A stretch of 64,000 nucleotides of DNA from Fragum whitleyi. Taxonomy: Eukaryota > Mollusca > Bivalvia > Cardiida > Cardiidae. Both the position numbers and the translations under genes were made by a program. The stretch lies in assembly GCA_948146395.1 (NCBI GenBank), contig OX411546.1:21926449-21990448 (forward strand). Direction: 5' to 3'. Shown piece after piece: positions 1 to 10,620 of the stretch; the stretch's first letter is position 1, and each line of letters opens with the position of its first letter. Below the pieces are notes generated by a model. That model did not search any database and was not told the origin of the DNA. It saw nothing but the letters and a program-made list of their open reading frames with translations.

Positions 1-420
1 TACTAAGAAGAAGCTCAATTTTTTTATGAATACCCGTTTAAGTTTCTTCCAGGAGTGAAACATTCTATTTCTATTTTTCCATTGAGATATTTCGATCTCC
101 ATTTCAGGTTATTCTCCTTGCATATGGTCTTGCTTAGTAGAAAATTATTTTACTACAAAATAATATATAAACCTGTTAAGACAACCAACCTTTCAGGCCT
201 TTTCCACGGGACTGCTTTTCTAGATCAAGATTCGGATTGAACTCTCCGGTGAACTATCAATTTTGACAAAACTGCCAAAATGACAGATCGTTAAATGAAA
301 TCCCGAGCTACAGCATTTATCAAGTTACGGAAAAGTCCGAGCGATGTTCCGAATGGATGTAACCTACATTTATCTGAGACTTCGGAGATCGCCCGATGAT
401 TGCCGAGTGAATATCTGTCT
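1..420 (-). mobile_element. Second copy of the 2A-motif element, coding start and proximal leader
   Basis: Read on the minus strand this stretch matches the right-hand copy at about 37800-38340: the region of tctagatcaagattcgg, the block at 300-320 around gagctacagcattta, and the block at 390-420 around cgcccgatgattgccgag all recur inverted. The copy is cut by the window edge on its coding side. On its leader side it breaks at about 420 and resumes at about 2637, so a roughly 2.2 kb insertion has split it. Confidence 0.8.
24..149 (-). pseudogene. N-terminal ORF fragment of the 2A-motif element, left copy
   Basis: The frame is open on the minus strand from 149 down to a TAA at 24-26. It encodes a peptide with the segment WRSKYLNGKIEIECFTPGR, which differs from the right-hand copy (38219 onward) by a few replacements. 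This agreement supports a true coding frame. A one-base insertion just before the stop (a run of three G where the right copy has two) shifts the frame, so this copy is broken before the 2A-like motif. No ATG is visible at the start of the open frame in either copy; an upstream exon or a non-ATG start would be needed. Confidence 0.6.
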
Positions 421-1403
421 GACAGTTTCAGGGCTCTCGCTAGGGTTTTGGAAGTAGTATTCCAGGAATCCAACTTCAGAAAAAGTTGGATTCCACACAA
501 AAAAGTTGGATTCCATCATTATGAGGATGGATTTTGTACCGTGCAAAACTATGATATTGAAACTACAATTTATTAACCCTTTACTACACATTCCAATGTT
601 TTATTCACCAGGATGGTTATCTAAAGGAAAACATTGGTTGAAAAGAAGGAATTGCTTGTAAAAAAAAAAATTCTTCTTTTACACCAATGCTTTTTACATT
701 TTTTTTATTCATTTTTGAGGATGGGCTCAGTAGATGACAAAACCTTTCCCCGTTCAGTTTAAAACCATTGACTTGTACAGAAGCAAGTCTTTGAAACAGT
801 TATATCTTCTTTTTGCCAGAAGTTAAAAAGAAGTAAAAAAAAATGTTATTATATTTATTTAGACTTTAAAAAATCTCAACATATAGCGGTAAGTCTATGC
901 CATGATTCTCTTTGCAGATGTTGTCAATTGAGAGGAAAAGGTTCAGAATTGATATTCATTAAAAAAAGATTGTATGTTTGAATTGCATTGGTTATCTCTT
1001 CTTTTTTTTTTAAGATTGAAATAATTAAACTTTCCGAACCACCTATCTTTTGATTTGTGTTCATTTTTTTTTTACTTCAACACATGTCTGATCAGTAGGC
1101 TGATCCGGAGCTTTCCATTTTCGTTATCCGACGGAATTACGCACATGCACGGCGTTCCAGAGATTCTCCGCTAGTGATAATTTATTTCGTAAATTTCCGG
1201 AACATTTCTTTAATTTAATAATTGTTTTTACTCGAATTACCGATTTTACAAAAGGTAAAAAAGGTTCGGGACAGTTCGAAGGACACGGGCTAATCATTTA
1301 CTTGTTACGAATAAATCGGGTCGATTATGTTGTCTTTCTATTACCTTCGTCGCATTGGGGCTCTGCTCGAATTCAATTACCGTTATATAAGTAGTGAATC
1401 AAC
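421..1403. other. AT-rich insertion sequence, no gene seen
   Basis: This is part of the insertion that splits the left element copy. It is AT rich with T and A runs. A TTAACCCTTTACTACACATT end at about 573 resembles the piggyBac-like MITE ends seen elsewhere, but I could not place a matching right end. No exon was seen. Confidence 0.4.
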
Positions 1404-2252
1404 TGTATGGCATGTGGAACGTTGCAAAATTCGATAAATATTTTTATGTGATATAATTTTATATTTATATTCTATATTTTTTCTATTTATATTATAAAGA
1501 TATTTTTATGTGATATAATTTTATATTTATATTCTATAATTTTTATTTATATTGTATATTTTTTATTTATGTTCTTAATTTTTTTTTTTTTTATGTTCGA
1601 TAACGCCAAAAAAAATTATGTGATATAATTGTTTATTTATATTGTATATATTTTTTTTATTTATGTTCTATATTTTTTTTATTTATATTCGATAACGCGA
1701 AAAAAAAATTATGTGATATAATTTTTTATTTATATTCTATATTTTTTATTTATGTTCTATATTTTTTATTTATATTCGATAATAGTGCGAAAAAAATTTA
1801 TGTGGTATAATTGCATCATGGGATACTAGTGACATTTGTAACAAACGATTTGATTGGACAACGGATTTCACAACAAAGATGGCTCAAAGAAAGATCAAAT
1901 CGTTTGTTACAAATGTCACTAGTATCCCATGATGCAATTATACCACATAAATTTTTTCGCACTATTATCGAATATAAATAAAAAAAATATAGAATATAAA
2001 TGAAAAATTATATCACATAATTTTTTTTTCGCGTTATCGAATATAAATAAAAATGTAGAACATAAATAAAAAAATATATAATATAAATAAAAAATTATAT
2101 CACATAATTTTTTTTCACGTTATCGGATATAAATAAAAAATAAAGAACATAAATAAAAAATATACAATATAAATAAAAATTATAGAATATAAATATAAAT
2201 TTATATCACATAAAAATATTTATCGAATTTTGCAACGTTCCACACGCCATAC
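1404..2252. repeat. Large foldback (inverted-repeat) element of about 850 bp
   Basis: The left arm begins near gtatggcatgtggaacgttg and the right arm ends with its near reverse complement, caacgttccacacgccatac. Arms of about 430 and 360 bp are built from tandem units containing ttatgtgatataat and ttttttatttatattc. Around the centre, gatactagtgacatttgtaa (from about 1830) pairs with ttacaaatgtcactagtatc (to about 1928), around a short spacer. It has no coding capacity and looks like a non-autonomous foldback DNA transposon. Confidence 0.85.
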
Positions 2253-2636
2253 AACTGCTTCAGTCAATATGTAAATGGTTCACATGTTTCGTTTATGCCT
2301 AATCGCCAAAACACATCGCCGGGCAGAGTCTAGATTCCATTCATTGATAGTCAAGCTCCGCCTACAAGGTCTACGAATAACCGATAACGATTGGCCGTTT
2401 GCATCAATTAACGCCACGCCTACCGCACCCGTCTATCGGACTTCAGATATGGCTATTATCGATTTTTTCAAGCGACAATTAACTTACGCAAACAATCAAA
2501 CACAACCGAGAGGTTATAAGTCGGGACGCGTGCCTTAGAAAAACTTGTCGTCCGGTGGAATCCTTTGAAAGGATTTTTTGTCGTGCGCTGAGAAAAGTTG
2601 TCGTCTCAGACGACACTACTGTCGTTTCCGAGAGCC
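2253..2636. other. Remainder of the insertion splitting the left element copy
   Basis: The composition is more balanced than in the foldback element. There is an open frame on plus (2275-2538) but no recognisable protein motif and no good splice sites. The block around 2540-2620 holds short inverted motifs (ttgtcgtc and gacgacactac). Confidence 0.3.
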
Positions 2637-3290
2637 CGATCACGATCTGTTGCCGTTTACGGAAATGACCGATGGATGTTCCAAATGCTGTACAATATGG
2701 ATAGACAAAACAAGCCTTATAATAAAGTAATTTGATAAGCCATCGAAATATCTCCGTAAATCCAAGTAAAAATTCAAACCTAGGAAATTCCAAGGGTTTA
2801 CGAGTTTATTCAAATAGCCTTGTGCTATTTTAGTTTTTATCCATTTACACTACGACAGGCCCGGGAGACGGATAAATAAAGCAACCTTAAGGACACACAA
2901 ACACACAATTTTAACGAGAAATAGGGAGTCTAAAATGGGGAACTGAAAATAGCTTGCCAATGCTATGTATAAAAACAGTTGTAGGATGCAATTGAAAATT
3001 TGGAGCAAATGCAAAAGATTGCAGTCGAAAACGCCCTAAAACAGCACCATTTACGAATAATGTAAAACACGTTTCTGCAGGTAACTTCTGCATAGATCAC
3101 GTGTTCACTCCCCTGAGGTCCCGGCCAGAATTTAGGTCAGCACCAAAATTTTACGGTATATTGCTACACTATTGATTATTTTTGCCGCGTTTATTTTTAT
3201 GAATGGGTCTACTTTTTTGAGCGTAATGACACATGTAGGTTTGTTATCAGAATCCGATGGCGACGATCCCTATATTGAAAGACAGGTAAA
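2637..3290 (-). mobile_element. Second copy of the 2A-motif element, distal leader
   Basis: It matches 37140-37740 in reverse complement over its whole length, including gatcacgatctgttg, a block ending in cccctgaggtcccggcc and the end block with gttatcagaatccgatggcg. Both copies share a short open frame starting ATGCAGAAG (3093 minus; 37329 plus) that keeps one in-frame 3-base indel before a 5-base indel breaks it in one copy, so leader coding is possible but weak. Confidence 0.8.
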
Positions 3291-3490
3291 AACCGATTAT
3301 CGATTGTGACTTGAAACTGATTGCCCAACACTTAAAATAACATAACGATGGCTCAGTGTGTAACAGCTGTAACTAAGGCTAAGGGAACTGCGGAGACAGA
3401 CTATGGTAGAGACTTTTTGCACTTTGCCCATTTTCTGACACTAAAATAATCAAGCTCTCATTCTGTGAAAGATTTTTTGAGATGCAACAT

Positions 3491-3737
3491 CAAGGCCTGA
3501 GGTTATAAAAATTTTCTCAGGCTCAACTGAGAATTTGCTCAAATTTTAAATTTAAATAAATGTATGAAAATAAAAGAAAATATTAATAAGTTGTTATTTA
3601 TAACAACTTATAAATATTATCTTTTATGTTAATACATTAAAATGAGTATTAAAACAAAATTTTTGCTTTAATCTCAAATTGAAATTAGAGAAAATTTTGA
3701 ATTGAGAATGAGAAAAATTTTATAACCTCGGGCCCTT
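3491..3737. mobile_element. MITE with gcccgaggttataaaa ends, copy 1
   Basis: The left end reads ggcctgaggttataaaaatt and the right end is its inverse, aattttataacctcgggccc. The middle is AT rich with a small palindrome (ttataacaacttataaatat). The same structure recurs at 8584-8824. Confidence 0.7.
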
Positions 3738-4058
3738 GAATCAATGTTTTCTCAAGGAGTTCCCAGATGGTATGGTGTGACGAGTAACATTTTCATTGTA
3801 AAGTGACACAAATGATAAACAAGATGTATATCCACTTATGAGTACTTCAAAGAGGATTGTATATATCATATCAAACAACAGTTAAGTTGATTTATCCAGG
3901 AAATAACTAAGTACATGTGCTTACATATGATAGTGACAAAAAGTCATGGTTGAGAATACATAAATGTTGTTCAAATATATACATTTTTATGATGAAATAC
4001 TCATTTGTTTTTTTTAACCATTCCTGTCCCAGGATTTAATTTTCCTATGATTTCACTC
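3738..4058. other. AT-rich, nothing seen
   Basis: There is no exon-like segment, motif or repeat end that I could support. Confidence 0.4.
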
Positions 4059-4295
4059 TTAATCCTTTGCTGTTTAATCCCTGCTTTTTACGTGCCTGTG
4101 TTTTATGATTAAGAAAACATTGTGAAAAAAGAAAAAATTGCTTCTGACAAGCAATTGTTTCTTTTTCCACACTATTTTCTACCCTACTGAATGGTTATTT
4201 TTCAAATTAAATCCACTTTAAATTTTCGTCTGCAAAACCTTTGAACATGTTGAATTTGGACAGGTCTAAAATTTTGTAAAACAGGAAAGGGTTAA
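4059..4295. mobile_element. piggyBac-like MITE, copy 1
   Basis: The element is bounded by TTAA on both sides and has ends tCCTTTGCTGTTTAATCC and ttgtaaaacaggaaaggg. It contains an internal hairpin in which gaaaaaattgcttctgacaa pairs with a following caattgtttctttttcc. TTAA targets with CCC-type ends are typical of piggyBac-derived elements. Close relatives are at 15163-15391 and 21209-21442, and a solo end is at about 33085-33122. Confidence 0.75.
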
Positions 4296-4879
4296 CAAAA
4301 AAATATTGAGGAAACAGAAGCAGTTGTCTGAATTGCAAAAGGCAATTTTTACCTTATCTCACAATATTTCCTTTCACAAGATAGGATGGACTTCATTTAA
4401 AAAAACAACCAATTTTAATTGGTTTGTGTAACTTTTCCAACTTGGACAAGTCTAAAAAATTTGAAAATGGAAAGGGTGTCAACAAGTTTTAGTACTAGTT
4501 TATTACTAAGAAAGTGAGGGCTATCTATATATATGTACATATATCTATCTGAAATTAGATTGAAAAAGATAAATTCACTTAATTTGGATAAAAATTGTGT
4601 GCAATTTGAATTATATGTATCAATGAACCTAGAAGATTTGTTTTTAATAAGATTATATTCATTTCTTATCTCAGTCTTACTATATAGATTTGTAGCAATC
4701 TACAATTAAGAAATGAGGAGAGAATCTTTAAATTTCATTGAGGTATGCAAAAAAAATCTCTTACCACACTGTATGAATATGCTTAAAATTCTCTCCATAT
4801 TATAATTCAACATCATTAAACAAAAATGGAAAAAAAATCTCCATGATAAGACAGATTTCTCATGGGACTACTTTTCGCA
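4296..4879. other. AT-rich, probably intron or intergenic
   Basis: No gene or repeat end was recognised. The continuation of the DUF21 gene would run through here, but I found no third exon between 6043 and 1. Confidence 0.35.
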
Positions 4880-5440
4880 TAAGCTTAGACAAGAGGGCCA
4901 GATTGGCCTAAACCACTCACCTGAATTTTATTGGTCCAGTGGATATCATCCAAGTAACTTTCTTGCCAAATTTCATTCACATCTGCCTAATTGTTGAAGT
5001 GGAGATGCTATTCCAAGAATTTTAAGTGATATTAGACCCTGCCCACATATTCATTACTGAGGAGACTCAAAATAAGCCCTGCCCTGCCAAGCCCATATTC
5101 ATAGGCCAATCAAAATTTTGCGAACACTTTTTTAAAAGGGTCATCAAAGGATCATTCTGTTAAAGTTTCATTGAAATCGGCCCAGAGATTCTAGAGGAGG
5201 TGTCATTCAAAGATTTCAGGTTTAAAATAAGCCCCGCCCTGCAACGCCAACATTTAAGGGCCAATCAAAATTTTGCAAACAATTTTTGAAAAGGGTCACC
5301 CGAGGACCATTCTGGTAAAGTTTTATTGAAATCAAACCAGTGGTTCAGGAGGAGATGTTTAAGATAAGCCCATATTTATGGGCCCATCAAAATTTCGAGC
5401 TAATAACCATCAATAGGCAAGTTAACCCTTAATTGAAACG
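4880..5440 (-). repeat. Dispersed repeat of the 'ggtgagcggtttagggcca' family
   Basis: Read on minus it has ggtgagtggtttaggccaat and then modules ending in patterns like 'tttcaatgaaactttacc', with phrases such as ggcccataaatatgggct. A copy in the opposite orientation lies at 13985-14560. The modules repeat with variation (three to four modules), so the element is internally tandem. Confidence 0.6.
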
Positions 5441-5720
5441 CTTTTGATTGATTTCCAAATTGTCTCTATATAGTTTCTTACAATATATCTACAGTTTAAA
5501 TGAGACCATAGAACTGTTTATGTCATATTCCATTTTCAATTGACTGGTTCACCATACCTCAAATATAATTTGTAATTGTAACAATTGAAAAGTAATGGTT
5601 ATTTAATCAATTACATTGAGATTTCGTTGTAATTATAATTGTATTTGTAATTGAGATTTTTCAATGTAATTTGTAATTTACTTAATTACATTGGTAATTG
5701 TTTGATCCTTAAACCAGTGT
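5441..5720. other. AT-rich with taattg-type simple repeats
   Basis: Dense repetition of attacaat/attgtaat words makes low-complexity sequence between about 5570 and 5700. No gene was seen. Confidence 0.4.
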
Positions 5721-6036
5721 TTTGACCCTAAAAAATCAGACAGTATCCTATTTCACCATTTGAAATTTCTCCAAAGGGGTTATATTGACCCCCTTGAGGG
5801 AAAATTCTGAGGGTCAAAACTGGGTTTTATCACTCAAATTTTAATGACGTATCTTGTATACTTTAAAGAATTCGACTTATTAATTTAAGTAAGTCATTTT
5901 ACAATGAAACATGTAAAATTCTACTTACAGATTGCCTTTTCTGCTTTTGACCCCTTAAGAAAGAGTTTTGACCCCCAGAATTTCATGGTTTAGGAGTCAA
6001 TGACACCTCAATTTCAAACACTAGCACAAGCCCTGC
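5721..6036. repeat. Direct repeat flanking DUF21 exon 2, left copy
   Basis: The block runs from ttttgaccctaaaaaatcag to caaacactagcacaagccct. It matches 6328-6640 in the same direction with moderate divergence: shared phrases are gagttttgaccccc, atggtttaggag and tcacacctca-like endings. The donor site of exon 2 sits a few bases beyond the end of this copy. Confidence 0.75.
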
Positions 6037-6043
6037 TACTTAC

Positions 6044-6302
6044 TCTCCAAATATGAGGACAGCAGTGACAGATACCAATATGGCTGTGACGGGGTCAGAT
6101 ATTCGATCCAGAAATATTGGCATGGCCTCTACAGCCGCTGCATTACCAAGGAGCAGTGTGACCAGCAGCAGATGGTGTCGCTGCACAATTGGGAGGATTT
6201 TCTGGGCGTGTTTCTTCTCACTGGCGCTCCCACCATCACGCATGACCTTCAGTGTCAACACGTCCAGGGAAAGTAAGCCCATAGTTAGCCCAGACATCAA
6301 AC
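6044..6302 (-). CDS. DUF21 membrane protein (MAM3/CNNM-like), exon 2
   Basis: This exon encodes the core of a DUF21 (CNNM transmembrane) domain: GLMSGLTMGLLSLDVLTLKV, then the charged helix with KKHAQKILPIVQRHHLLLVT, the conserved LLLGNAAAVEAMPIFLD and a final ILVSVTAVLIFGE. The acceptor is ttcatttcag before 6302 and the donor is gtaagt at 6043-6038. Exon 1 ends with G and this exon begins GT, restoring the glycine of the family sequence ALxxxAGLMSGL, so both borders are firmly supported. The exon ends in phase 2 within the family motif FGEIIPQ. DUF21 proteins of this type are multi-pass membrane proteins linked to divalent metal handling, usually followed by CBS domains; those parts lie beyond this exon. 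The sequence is closer to the MAM3/DUF21 type (LMSGLTxGL) than to vertebrate CNNM (LSGLNLGL), which is why no symbol is given. Confidence 0.95.
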
Positions 6303-6327
6303 CTGAAATGAATAGAGCAGGGCTCAT

Positions 6328-6640
6328 GTTTGACCCTCAAAAATATGAAAATATCCTATTTTGACCCTTAAAAATTACTCTCAAGGGGGTTGTTTTGGCC
6401 ACCTTGAGAGAAAATTGCAAGGGTCAAAAGTGAGTTTTATCTCTCAAATTTTCAATGATGTTTATTTTTTCCCTTTATATTATAACAACAAAAGGACAAT
6501 TCACACTGAAACAAGTAAAATTCTTCAAGAAAAAAAAGGGCTTTTCTGTTGTTTTGACCCCTAAAAATGAGTTTTGACCCCCATAATATAATGGTTTAGG
6601 AGGCAATGACTCCTCTATTTCAGACACTTGCACAAGCAAT
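6328..6640. repeat. Direct repeat flanking DUF21 exon 2, right copy
   Basis: It starts tttgaccctcaaaaatatga, about 26 bases upstream of the acceptor (in gene sense), and ends near cagacacttgcacaagc. It is homologous to 5721-6036 in the same orientation, so exon 2 is bracketed by about 310-bp direct repeats. Confidence 0.75.
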
Positions 6641-7180
6641 TTTTCTCTTTAATGAGTGAACAACGATAACATATAGCTTTTGTTTTTCACTCAATAAAAG
6701 ATTAACAATGTTATTCTTACACCAAAAACAAACAATAATTAGTATTCCATTTCGATTTTTAAAACAAGAGGCCTAAGAAGGCCAGTATTGCTCCACTGGC
6801 ACTTAATGCATAATAAATTTATGAAAAATCATTAATAAATTGGATTAAAAGCTAAGCTTATCCATTAAATATTTGATAGTAGAATTTCATCTTAGAAGGC
6901 CAAGGTTGGTTTATGCATGAAATGAAACAGTCAGCACAATCTTACACGAAAGTCCCATTTTTGGATGACACAGAATAACATTTTAATATGTGCTTTATCA
7001 CATAATAAGTAACATTATATGAAAGCTTCATGAAATCTGACAATAAATGTACAAGTTGTGGTTAAAAGAAATGTTGCATCACAAAGGCCCCCTTTTCCAT
7101 GATACAGCAACAAGAAAGAAATCAGAGAACAAAGAACAATCCTGACATCAATCATTCGCATCCAAAAATTAATTTCAGAG
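6641..7180. other. Intron 1 of the DUF21 gene, unique part
   Basis: This is AT-rich intronic sequence. A fragment 'aacaagaggcctaagaaggc' at about 6763 looks like the end of a dispersed repeat. No exon was seen. Confidence 0.4.
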
Positions 7181-7560
7181 AAGAAGATTATTTTTATATT
7201 TTGCCATATGACACCTATTTGAACTGACACAACAGTACCCATGTTTAACCTCAAACATAATTTCAGAAAGGAATCTAAGAGAGCATGTCTTAAGTTTCAT
7301 TTCTTTGCAGTTTGGATGAATTCTGACAGGTAATTTCAGAGGAGAAGATTTTTTTTAATAATTTACCATATGGGGCAATTTTTGAATGACATGCCAGCCT
7401 GTTACACCCAAGTTATGTGCCCAATCAGGATTTAAAGTAGGAATCTGAAAGAGAATGTCCCAATCATCATTTTGTGTAGTTTAGTTGATTTCTGACTGAC
7501 AGTTTCAGAGAAGAAGGTTGTTGTGCTTTTTTTGCCATATGGGGCCATGACATGTCAGCA
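7181..7560. repeat. Intronic tandem repeat, period about 160 bp
   Basis: Three diverged units each carry 'atttcagagaagaagatt' followed by a 'gccatatgggg'-type phrase, at about 7175, 7333 and 7500. They lie inside DUF21 intron 1. Confidence 0.6.
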
Positions 7561-7610
7561 CATAGCACCTTAATTATCAACCCAATGACAACCAAAGTAG
7601 ATGCCAAGTT

Positions 7611-8130
7611 CAAGGGCAGATAATTTTCGAACCTGAGGAAATTGAGACCTCAAAATTGCATCTTACAAAAACTTCAAAATTCTTGAACCAGGGAGAGTTG
7701 GGACCTCGAAATTGTGTCTTGCAAAACTTCAACATGTGATAAATGTTTGTATAAAATTTCAAAGCTGTTGAAAAAAAACTGAAGGAGGTGATTGCGACAC
7801 AAAATTACTAGTATATGTGCAAGAAAAGAAAAAAAATGTCTTTAGTTCAAGGGCAGATAACTCTAGAACCACTTAATCATTGTATGGAGATCATCTCCTT
7901 TGGTTTTCTGCCCCTCGTGGAATTAAAGTATTGGCATTGTTATTGTAACCAGGGGAAGTTTGGACCTCAAAATTGTGTCTTGTAAATCTGAAACATGTGA
8001 TAAATGTTTGTATAAAATATCTAGCTTTTGAAAGGAAAATGGAGGAGTTCTCGACACAAAATTACTAGACTATGTGCACAAAAAGAAAACAATGTCTTAA
8101 GTTCAAGGGCAGATAACTCTTGAACCAGGG
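7611..8130. repeat. Intronic repeat 'ttcaagggcagataact', period about 240 bp
   Basis: Units start with ttcaagggcagataa at about 7609, 7848 and 8101. Between them 'acatgtgataaatgtttgta' and 'gacacaaaattactag' recur. The array is diverged and noncoding, inside DUF21 intron 1. Confidence 0.65.
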
Positions 8131-8210
8131 TGAGTCCATTTATTTTATCCCTGAGATTTTTTAACGTCAAAAGATTCGGAGTACGAAGCAATACCGGTAC
8201 GAATGTTTAC

Positions 8211-8355
8211 CTGCAGAAAGCACCAACGCTACATATATCGCTAAGTAAATCCAGAATTCCTTATCGGAAGGAGTGAGCTTAGCCTCAGGTATTTCATAAT
8301 GTGTGCCATTGCAAATCACTTCTTCCTCGTTAATTTGAAAGCAAGTGATGTTCAT
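8211..8355 (-). CDS. DUF21 membrane protein (MAM3/CNNM-like), exon 1 with start codon
   Basis: The minus-strand ATG at 8355 opens MNITCFQINEEEVICNGTHY, a short region outside the membrane with possible N-glycosylation sites (NIT, NGT), followed by SDKEFWIYLAIYVALVLSAG, the first helix of the DUF21 domain. The donor is GTAAAC directly after GCAG at 8211 and leaves phase 1. Joined to exon 2 this gives VLSAG-LMSGL, the conserved family motif. The short N-terminus, with no long extracellular domain or obvious signal peptide, matches the MAM3/plant-type DUF21 proteins rather than vertebrate CNNMs. Intron 1 is about 1.9 kb. Confidence 0.93.
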
Positions 8356-8583
8356 TATTATTTGTTTACGTTTGCGTATCCCGTGATATACTGTACAACC
8401 GTAGCTGGCTCCTAACTTCCTATATTTTCAATATAAAAAAGCAGAAAACCATAAGCTTTTTAAATTCCGGTAACTTACGGTCAATCGTTTAGACTACATA
8501 GTTGACCTTTCACCGTCGATGGGCGAGCAGAACCACGCAACTACAGTTTGAATAAGCTGAATTAAGGAAGTTTTTGCGCCTTC
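8356..8583 (-). promoter_or_regulatory. 5' flank of the DUF21 gene
   Basis: This is the likely 5' UTR and proximal promoter. I see no TATA box at a sensible distance. It ends at an inserted MITE (8584-8824), so the promoter that remains contiguous with the gene is only about 230 bp long. The phrase gcaactacagtttgaataag at about 8538 resembles half of the actacagctt hairpin family. Confidence 0.35.
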
Positions 8584-8824
8584 TGGGCCCGAGGTTTTAA
8601 CTGAGATTTTTCTCAAATTTTGAATTGAAATAAATGTATTAACATTAAATATGATATTAATAATTTGTTATCTATAACAACTTAATTTTAGGCCTAATTA
8701 TTAATTTCATATTTTATTTTCATTAAATTTGTTATTACAACAGAATTAAAGCATTAATCTCAATATAAAATTAAGGAAAAAATTGAGTTTAGAATGAGAA
8801 AGACATTTATAACCTTGGGCCCTG
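8584..8824. mobile_element. MITE with gcccgaggttataaaa ends, copy 2
   Basis: The left end gggcccgaggttttaact is matched by the inverted right end, which includes tttataaccttgggccc. It shares structure and length with 3491-3737. Confidence 0.7.
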
Positions 8825-9081
8825 AAAAGTAGTCATTATCATATCAAATCTTTCTTGGAAGGGAGGGGAAGAAGCGACGGTTGAACTTTCAAACCAAATA
8901 GTTTTAATTCTAGTTGTGTCCATCGAGATCTTTGGTATGATTGTATGGACATTTTTTTTTCCTCCAATCAAAAAAATTAGTAGTAATTTTGACATCTTCC
9001 ACATAAAGTGGTTCCAATTCATTTTTGTCCCATGCCGAAGAAATCGGTCCATCTTTGCTTCAAGGTAAGACTCGGATATGA
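8825..9081. other. Open on both strands, no supported gene
   Basis: An 80-codon frame is open on plus (about 8826-9064) and another on minus (9052-8807). On plus the phrase gcttcaag|gtaagactcg would be a good donor. Neither translation resembles a known protein, so no CDS is called. Confidence 0.25.
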
Positions 9082-9370
9082 CTGAAGAGAATATTGATTT
9101 ATTTCATAGGTGTGTGAAACTAAAAACCCGTTCAAGCTCATATATGAGTCCGTTTTGCTTTTGATACAATGTGAGTAAGTTTAGTTTAGTTTATACTAAT
9201 TTATTTTAGATCGATTGCGACGAAAGCTTAAGCTTATAGAATCACTCTCGAACGCTCAATCCTGATGTTTTCACGTCCCCGAGAGAGAGGCAGTGGTTTA
9301 AACCCACTGCTACCCATTTTTACAGCTGGATGAACTGGGGCTGGCTTTTAAGTGTTTTGCCCGTAAATAC

Positions 9371-9447
9371 ACCCCGGCGACAGTGGGGCTCGAACCACGG
9401 ACCTCCAGGTCACGGGTCGAGTGCATTTACCACTAGGCCACCGAGGC
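9371..9447 (-). repeat. tRNA-derived SINE head, unit 1
   Basis: On minus it reads GCCTCGGTGGCCTAGTGGTA with an A box (TGGCCTAGTGG), a B box (GGTTCGAGCCC) and a 3' end CGCCGGGGT that pairs with the 5' GCCTCGG as an acceptor stem. The anticodon arm does not fold well and lacks T33, so it is a tRNA-like Pol III promoter and not a working tRNA. Confidence 0.75.
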
Positions 9448-9824
9448 AGTAAGTTTACAAGAAGATTCGACTCGGACTCCTTAGAGGGGCACCGAATAGA
9501 CCTTGTCTTACTTGAGTTTTTTTGGCTGAAGAGAATATTGATTTATTTCATAGGTGTGTGAAACTAAAAACCCGTTCAAGCTCATGTATGAGTCCGTTTT
9601 GCTTTTGATACAATGTGAGTAAGTTTAGTTTAGTTTATTCTAATTCATTTTAGATCGATTGCGACGAAAGCTTAAGCTTATAGAATCACTCTCGAACGCT
9701 CAATCCTGGTGTTTTCACGTCCCCGAGAGAGAGGCAGTGGTTTAAACCCGCTGCTACCCATTTTTACAGCTGGATGAACTGGGGCTGGCTTTTAAGTGTT
9801 TTGCCCGTAAATACACCCCGGCGA

Positions 9825-9901
9825 CAGTGGGGCTCGAACCACGGACCTCCAGGTCACGGGTCGAGTGCATTTACCACTAGGCCACCGAGGCAGTAAGTTT
9901 A
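9825..9901 (-). repeat. tRNA-derived SINE head, unit 2
   Basis: This is the same structure as 9371-9447, 454 bases further on in the second unit, with both boxes intact. Confidence 0.75.
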
Positions 9902-9969
9902 CAGGAAGATTCGACTCGGACTCCTTAGAGGGGCACAAAATAGACCTTGTCTTACTTGAGTTTTTTTTA

Positions 9970-10620
9970 AAATGAAAAGTCAGACACAGCATATAAATGT
10001 ATAATCATGTACAAAGTTACGTCAAATGTAGTTTTGACGTCACACTACTACATTCCGCGAGTTTTGACACGAAAGCGGATCTTGGCTGAACCTGTGAGTA
10101 ACGGTTGGTAAATGGACAGATTGGTTAAATTGAAAGGCATTTATTGGCCTTTGTTTAAATTTATTTGTATGTTATTATTTGACATTCTTTTAACTGTAGC
10201 ATGTAATGTATAATCGGCCGTGCTATCAGCAAAGCGAAAGAATCATGGCTGCCATTACCGGTTCAAATTTTTGTCTTTGTTTCCGGCGAGGCGCCCAAAG
10301 AAAATATTAGAAGTTATACCGGAGCGGCCGTAGATATTAATGTTTGTCAGGTTAATATTAATCAATGAAAATGCTAGAATTTTCTTTCCAGTATAATAAA
10401 AGATGATATTAAACAGTCTATTTAAGAAAAAAATCCATATTAATGATTTTAACTAGAACTGCTTTCACCCGAATTTCTTTGTTTTTAAGGGTTTCATAAA
10501 AATCATTATTTGAAAAATGATTGCTTGATAAATAAAAAAAGATGTTATTGGCATGAAATCAATGACATCTGGTCTCGGCTATTAGAAAATATAGAAATTA
10601 TCATGACTCGTCAAAGCCTC

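Larger units (their letters stand above)
9082..9969. repeat. Tandem duplication, two 454-bp units
   Basis: Unit 1 (9082-9535) and unit 2 (9536-9969) both start ctgaagagaatattgattta and end with cttgtcttacttgag plus a T run. They differ at only a few positions seen by eye, so the duplication is recent. Each unit carries a tRNA-derived SINE head on the minus strand and a piece resembling the tcatatatgagtccgttttg palindrome family. Confidence 0.95.

Noticed and set aside
1..6043. Further DUF21 exons
   Set aside because: I looked on minus for the expected continuation (IIPQ...C) after the phase-2 donor and found no candidate.
9371..9447. Functional tRNA gene
   Set aside because: A and B boxes are fine, but the anticodon arm does not fold and T33 is missing; better explained as a SINE head.
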